From VRUE01 sp045805805 (GTDB lineage Bacteria; Actinomycetota; Thermoleophilia; Solirubrobacterales; 70-9): a stretch of DNA of 64,000 nucleotides. The stretch lies in NCBI GenBank assembly GCA_045805805.1, contig JBJMKO010000071.1, forward strand, positions 1-64,000, written 5' to 3'. Shown piece after piece: positions 60,308 to 64,000 of the stretch; positions within the stretch are counted from its first letter, which is position 1; every line of letters starts with the position of its first letter. The position numbers were made by a program, and so were the translations under genes. The notes under the pieces are model-generated. The model saw only the letters and a program-made list of their open reading frames with translations, was not told where the DNA came from and ran no database searches.

Positions 60308-60682
60308 CTAGACCGCTGCGTGCTCGGTGGCGTCGTCCTTGACCTGGAAGGACGATCCACAACCGCAGGCCGCAACCACGTTGGGGTTGTTGACCTGAAA
60401 GCCCGCGCCCTGCAGGCCTTCGACGTAGTCGACCTCGGAGCCGAAGACGAACTGCATGCTGACCTTGTCGACGACAACCGAGACGCCGTCGACCTCGAAG
60501 ACATGGTCGTCGTCCTTGGCCTGGTCGAAGGCGAGCGCGTACTGAAAGCCCGAGCAGCCCCCGCCGCGAACGGCGACGCGGAGCGCCTGATCCTCGGCGC
60601 CCTCCTGGGATCCGAGCAGCTCTGCGATCTTGCCGGCAGCCTTGTCGGTGAGGGAGATCGCCTCTTGCAGTGCGTCAGTCAC
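60308..60682 (-). CDS. erpA: Iron-sulfur cluster insertion protein (HesB/IscA type)
   Basis: 124 residues from GTG 60682; longer frames upstream are not part of the family. A-type carrier that hands Fe-S clusters to target enzymes. Three cluster Cys: one in VAVRGGGCSGFQYALAF, two in VNNPNVVAACGCGSSFQV. SLTDKAAGKIAELL is the usual start. Divergent from DegV. Fits with the BolA-Grx4 pair nearby as a small Fe-S locus serving BioB and other cluster enzymes. Confidence 0.94.
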   Translation of the reverse strand: MTDALQEAISLTDKAAGKIAELLGSQEGAEDQALRVAVRGGGCSGFQYALAFDQAKDDDHVFEVDGVSVVVDKVSMQFVFGSEVDYVEGLQGAGFQVNNPNVVAACGCGSSFQVKDDATEHAAV

Positions 60683-60722
60683 TTTACAAAGTGTAGCGAG
60701 AGGTCTGCGAGAATCGCTCGTC

Positions 60723-61598
60723 TTGAGTTCCAGTGGCGAAACTGCGGTGGTCTGCGACACGACCGCCTACCTTCCCGCCGACCTGACCGCATCGCGCGGG
60801 ATCAAGACGATCAGCCTTTACGTGACCGTGGACGGGGAGCAGGAATCGGAGGCCGAGATCTCCGACTACGCGGCGTTCTACGAGCGCCTGCGCGCTTCCG
60901 AAGACGGGGCTACGACTTCGCAGCCTTCCATCGGAGACTTCCTCTCCGTCTACGAGCCACTGCTCGACGAAGGCCGCGAAATCGTCTCGGTCCACATCTC
61001 TTCGGGCATCTCCGGAACGTTAGAAGCGGCCGGGCAGGCCCGCGAGCGCCTCGTCGCGGAGGGGAGGGGAGGGGAGCGCATCCATCTCTTCGACTCGCGC
61101 TCGGCGGCCGGGGGGATGGGACTTTGCATACTGGCCGCCGCGGCCGCCGCGGCGGGCGGTGGGGACGGCCAAACAGCCCTCGCACGTGCCCAGCGGGCGC
61201 GCGAGGAGCTAAAGATGTGGTTCGCGATCGACACGCTCGAGTACTTGCGCCGCGGCGGGCGCATCGGTGGCGCTCGCGCCTGGATCGGCTCGGCTTTGAA
61301 GATCAAGCCAATCCTCACGCTCGAGGAGGAGATCACCCCGGTCGAGCGGGTCCGCACCCGTGCCCGCTCGATCGAGCGGTTGCGCGACTATGCCCGCCAG
61401 CGCCACGAGTCGGGCCTTGACGCCTGGGTCGTCCAGCACATCCAGGATGACGAGACAGCGGCCGGCTTGATCGAAGACGGCCGCGAGATCTTCGGCTGCG
61501 AGCCGACCTTTACATCGGAGATAGGCGCCGTCCTAGGCGCCCATGTGGGCCCTGGCCTGCTCGGCATCGGCAGCGTCTCAAAGGCGGTTCTGAGCTGA
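60723..61598 (+). CDS. DegV family fatty-acid-binding protein
   Basis: 291 residues from TTG 60723. DegV domains bind a fatty acid between two lobes, and in some bacteria feed a fatty-acid kinase. Motifs: AVVCDTTAYLPADLTASRGI, ISLYVTVDG, SQPSIGDFLSVYE, VSVHISSGISGTLEAAGQAR (the lipid-head Thr/Ser site TSQPS plus SSGISGT), and FAIDTLEYLRRGGRIGGARA. Ends GIGSVSKAVLS. Full length. No kinase is adjacent. Confidence 0.93.
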   Translation: MSSSGETAVVCDTTAYLPADLTASRGIKTISLYVTVDGEQESEAEISDYAAFYERLRASEDGATTSQPSIGDFLSVYEPLLDEGREIVSVHISSGISGTLEAAGQARERLVAEGRGGERIHLFDSRSAAGGMGLCILAAAAAAAGGGDGQTALARAQRAREELKMWFAIDTLEYLRRGGRIGGARAWIGSALKIKPILTLEEEITPVERVRTRARSIERLRDYARQRHESGLDAWVVQHIQDDETAAGLIEDGREIFGCEPTFTSEIGAVLGAHVGPGLLGIGSVSKAVLS

Positions 61599-61636
61599 GG
61601 TGACGGTGAGAAATCTCATGCCCTATTATCTTTGGC

Positions 61637-62578
61637 GTGGGGGATTTTGCGCTAATCCATATTAAGCGCGGGGGTTGCGTGGGCTTGGCGCTTGGGACGT
61701 TGTTCCTCAGCGCTTGCGGAAGTAGCGGCGACCATGCCGCATCCGTTCAGCGTGTCTCAGCGAAGTCTTCGGCCGCCGATGCGCCGTCTGGGCCACCGTC
61801 CAAAAACCTCGTAATCAAGGACCTGGTGAAGGGGAAGGGCGTCGCGCTCCCGCCCATCGCCCAGACGCCTCGGGTCAAGATCACGGCCCTTTACACGGCG
61901 GTCGAAGTCGAATCCGGCGAACTCTATGAAGAACGCCAGGATCCCCACAACCCCTACGAAGTGGAATATGGGCCAGGCCTAAACGAGGGTTGGGAAAAGG
62001 GGTTGGCTGGGATGAGGGTGGGGGGCCGCCGCAAGGTGATAATGCCCCTGAGGATGACCTATGGCACTTCGGCCAAAGGGCCCCTCGTTTATGTGATCCA
62101 CCTCATTCGGGTGCAGAAAAAGAAGACCTCCAGCGATCCCCGGGCAAAGAAGCTGTCCAAGGCCGAGACCGCCAAGCTCCCCAAGCTGGTAATTCCAAAG
62201 TCGAGCGGGCCGCCACCGCGGCATCTCGAAGTCATCGACCTTCGCAGGGGTCCCCCGGGGCCGACGGCGAGAAAGACCGACGTGGTGTCCATCCGCTTTC
62301 TCGAGGACACCTATCCCGAAGCTCGCAACGGCAAGCAGGGTGGACTGAGCGGTGGCGTCGTCTCGCCTCACTACTGGCTCGGCGAAGCCCCCAGGGGTCT
62401 CCAGGCGGGCATCCCGGGCATGAAAGTTGGGGGTCGCCGCGAGCTGATCGTGCCGCCGAAGATGGCATATCCGCGCTGGAAGCCAAGTTGGGGCTACGCA
62501 CCCTACGTCAGCGTCTACGTGGTGGATCTACTCGGCATGGAACCGCCGGCCGACCGCCGTCTCGAACATCGGGGCTAG
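61637..62578 (+). CDS. Lipoprotein with two FKBP-type peptidyl-prolyl isomerase-like domains
   Basis: 313 residues from GTG 61637. TATTAT lies 7 bases upstream of GTG and could be a -10 box of a near-leaderless transcript. Lipoprotein signal CVGLALGTLFLSACGSSGDH (L-S-A-C). Two FKBP-like domains follow: LVIKDLVKGKGVALPPIAQT, LNEGWEKGLAGMRVGGRRKV and a matching second copy with LQAGIPGMKVGGRRELIVPP and KMAYP. Each has the G(M)(R/K)VGGRR core but not every FKBP catalytic residue. Cell-surface folding helper is the likely role. Confidence 0.85.
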   Translation: MGDFALIHIKRGGCVGLALGTLFLSACGSSGDHAASVQRVSAKSSAADAPSGPPSKNLVIKDLVKGKGVALPPIAQTPRVKITALYTAVEVESGELYEERQDPHNPYEVEYGPGLNEGWEKGLAGMRVGGRRKVIMPLRMTYGTSAKGPLVYVIHLIRVQKKKTSSDPRAKKLSKAETAKLPKLVIPKSSGPPPRHLEVIDLRRGPPGPTARKTDVVSIRFLEDTYPEARNGKQGGLSGGVVSPHYWLGEAPRGLQAGIPGMKVGGRRELIVPPKMAYPRWKPSWGYAPYVSVYVVDLLGMEPPADRRLEHRG

Positions 62579-62580
62579 AC

Positions 62581-63981
62581 CTAGACCCGCTCGCCGAGCG
62601 TCTGCAGCATGTCCTCCACCCGGACGAACTTGACCCTGGGGCGGCCATGGGGCTCTCCGCGGCCGACCTCGGCCTGGTCGATCGCCTGCCAGTCCTCGAA
62701 GCTGACGTAGCGGACGCCGCGCTCGGCGAGCAGCGCCTCGACCGCGCCGGGGTCGGGGCTCTCGGGGTTGAGCAGGGCCTGGGACCCGATGTCGGCGAGC
62801 AGGTGCTGGACCGTCTCCAGGGCGTCCTTCTTGTTGGTGCCGATCACGCCCGAGGGGCCGCGCTTGATCCAGCCCGCCGTGTAGTGGCCGACTTTGTGTC
62901 CCGAGTCGTGAGAGTCGAGCACCCGGCCGCCCTCGTTGAGGATCAGCCCGCGCTTCTCGTCGAAGGGGACGCCTTCGATCGGGATGCCGGTGTAGCCGAC
63001 CGAGCGCAGGACCAGTCCGCACTCGAGCTCTTCGCGCTCGCCGGTGTCGCGGGCGCGCAGGGTGCCGCCTTCTTCGACCAGCTCGTTGCGGCCGACGACG
63101 ATCTTTTCGACCTTGCCGTCGCCCGTTATCTCGACCGGGGAGGCGAGGAAGCGCAGGACGATCCGCTGCTTCTTGCCCTCCGGCTCGCGCTGGGAGAACT
63201 CGCGCAGCGTCTCGACGTTGACCCGGGTCGTCTTATTGGCTTCCTCGGACTCGAGGAAGGCGGCGCTGGCCGGGTCGAGTTCGACCTCGGCCGGGTCGAC
63301 GATCACATCAGCGTCCTCCATCTCGCCGAGCTCCTTGATCTCGGGGTTGGTGAAGGCGGCCTGTGCCGGCCCGCGGCGCCCGAGCACGACGATCTCGCGA
63401 ATCTTCTTCGCGTCGAGCAGCTCGATCGCGTGGTCGGCGGTGTCGGTCTGGCGCAGCTCGTGGTCGCTCAGCGCCAGCATCCGGGCGACGTCCATCGCCA
63501 CGTTGCCGTTGCCGATCACGACGGCACGCTCGCAGGAGAGGTCGAACTCTTCGCCGGCGTAGTCGGGATGGGCGTTGTACCAGCCGACGAAGGCGGTGGC
63601 GGCGTGGCTGCCGGGCAGCTCCTCGCCGGGGATGCCGAGCTGGCGGTCGGTCTCACAGCCGACCGTGAAGACGATCGCGTGGTAGAGCCGCTCGAGCTCC
63701 TCGACCTCGATGTCATGGCCGACCTTGACGTTGCCGAAGAAGCGGAAGCCCTCGCGCGCGGCGGTTTTCTCGTAGACCCGGATCACCGACTTGATCTTCG
63801 GGTGGTCGGGGGCGACGCCGCCGCGGACGAGGCCGAAGGGGGTGGGGAGGCGGTCGAAGAGGTCGACCTGGGCATGCACGTCCTCGCCCTTGAGGATGTG
63901 CTCGGCGGCGTAGAAGCCGGAGGGGCCGGCGCCGACGATGGCGACGCGGACGGGGTTCTCGGGTGTTCCGATCTGGGTCAT
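62581..63981 (-). CDS. NADPH-ferredoxin reductase (FprA-like, adrenodoxin reductase type)
   Basis: 466 residues. FAD Rossmann start VRVAIVGAGPSGFYAAEHIL, PTPFGLVRGGVAPDHPKIKS, ELPGSHAATAFVGWYNAHPD, and the NADPH loop VVIGNGNVAMDVARMLA, then IVVLGRRGPAQAAFTNPEIK. VGHYTAGWIKRGPSGVIGTN is the closing FAD motif. The pattern is that of mycobacterial FprA. It passes electrons from NADPH to ferredoxin for desaturases, P450s or Fe-S assembly. The gene begins just inside the window end. Confidence 0.93.
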   Translation of the reverse strand: MTQIGTPENPVRVAIVGAGPSGFYAAEHILKGEDVHAQVDLFDRLPTPFGLVRGGVAPDHPKIKSVIRVYEKTAAREGFRFFGNVKVGHDIEVEELERLYHAIVFTVGCETDRQLGIPGEELPGSHAATAFVGWYNAHPDYAGEEFDLSCERAVVIGNGNVAMDVARMLALSDHELRQTDTADHAIELLDAKKIREIVVLGRRGPAQAAFTNPEIKELGEMEDADVIVDPAEVELDPASAAFLESEEANKTTRVNVETLREFSQREPEGKKQRIVLRFLASPVEITGDGKVEKIVVGRNELVEEGGTLRARDTGEREELECGLVLRSVGYTGIPIEGVPFDEKRGLILNEGGRVLDSHDSGHKVGHYTAGWIKRGPSGVIGTNKKDALETVQHLLADIGSQALLNPESPDPGAVEALLAERGVRYVSFEDWQAIDQAEVGRGEPHGRPRVKFVRVEDMLQTLGERV

Positions 63982-64000
63982 CGTGGTGTCTCGTGCTGCG

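Overview
The window is a 64-kb stretch of a high-GC (roughly two-thirds G+C by eye), gene-dense bacterial chromosome. GTG and TTG starts are common, genes often overlap at ATGA, and several families are typical of Actinomycetota (actinobacterial holin-like membrane protein, DUF3618, F420-type Ddn-like oxidoreductase, FprA-like reductase). The giant NHL/RHS secreted protein and the gene style suggest Thermoleophilia/Solirubrobacterales. That placement is an inference; there is no rRNA or other taxonomic marker, and I found no tRNA or CRISPR array.

Layout. 1-14.9 kb is accessory: a frameshifted sigma factor, a 2818-residue secreted NHL/RHS protein whose C-terminal protease tip and downstream lipoprotein gene have clearly lower GC, a membrane-protein gene broken by an in-frame stop, and a three-gene operon around a VirD4/TraG-like coupling ATPase bracketed by two 84-bp direct repeats. 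14.9-22 kb holds secreted hydrolases, superoxide dismutase and a lemA-rubredoxin-GMC oxidoreductase operon. 22-32 kb is the biotin locus (bioA; bioB-bioF-bioD) interrupted by a plus-strand block for fatty-acid desaturation (ferredoxin reductase, desaturase, MarR, DHA2 exporter). 32-44 kb is mixed: GH3, GGDEF, AlkA-like glycosylase, enoyl-CoA hydratase, biotinyl carrier, glycosyltransferase, cupin, glpK, acyltransferase, lactonase-like hydrolase, SDRs. 44.6-53.3 kb is an acyl-CoA catabolic cluster (two acyl-CoA dehydrogenases, enoyl-CoA hydratase, carboxyltransferase, BKACE, CaiB-type CoA transferase, MerR regulator). 53.4-64 kb holds a cyclase/AAA/repeat signalling protein, a nitrilase-TetR operon with a clear operator, small membrane proteins, Fe-S/redox genes (BolA, Grx4, ErpA), DegV, a double-FKBP lipoprotein and an FprA-like reductase.

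The most unusual signal is not a gene. The window is studded with long palindromes. (i) A 49-bp palindrome (24-bp arms, 1-nt centre) sits in frame inside glpK, and a diverged copy of exactly the same length sits inside bioD, where each seems to add about 16 residues: a coding palindromic element resembling Rickettsia RPEs in behaviour. (ii) Palindromes of about 40-50 bp lie beside start codons; some are related pairs with compensatory arm changes (31697/47780; 36058/50263) and others are singletons (21200, 26597, 44580, 56452). (iii) A ~98-bp structured element occurs as two nearly identical inverted copies that exactly bracket a NUDIX gene. (iv) Very long hairpins lie between convergent genes (18687, 53271). 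Two sites sharing GACTGGYCAGTC (42887, 56707) suggest a small TetR regulon.
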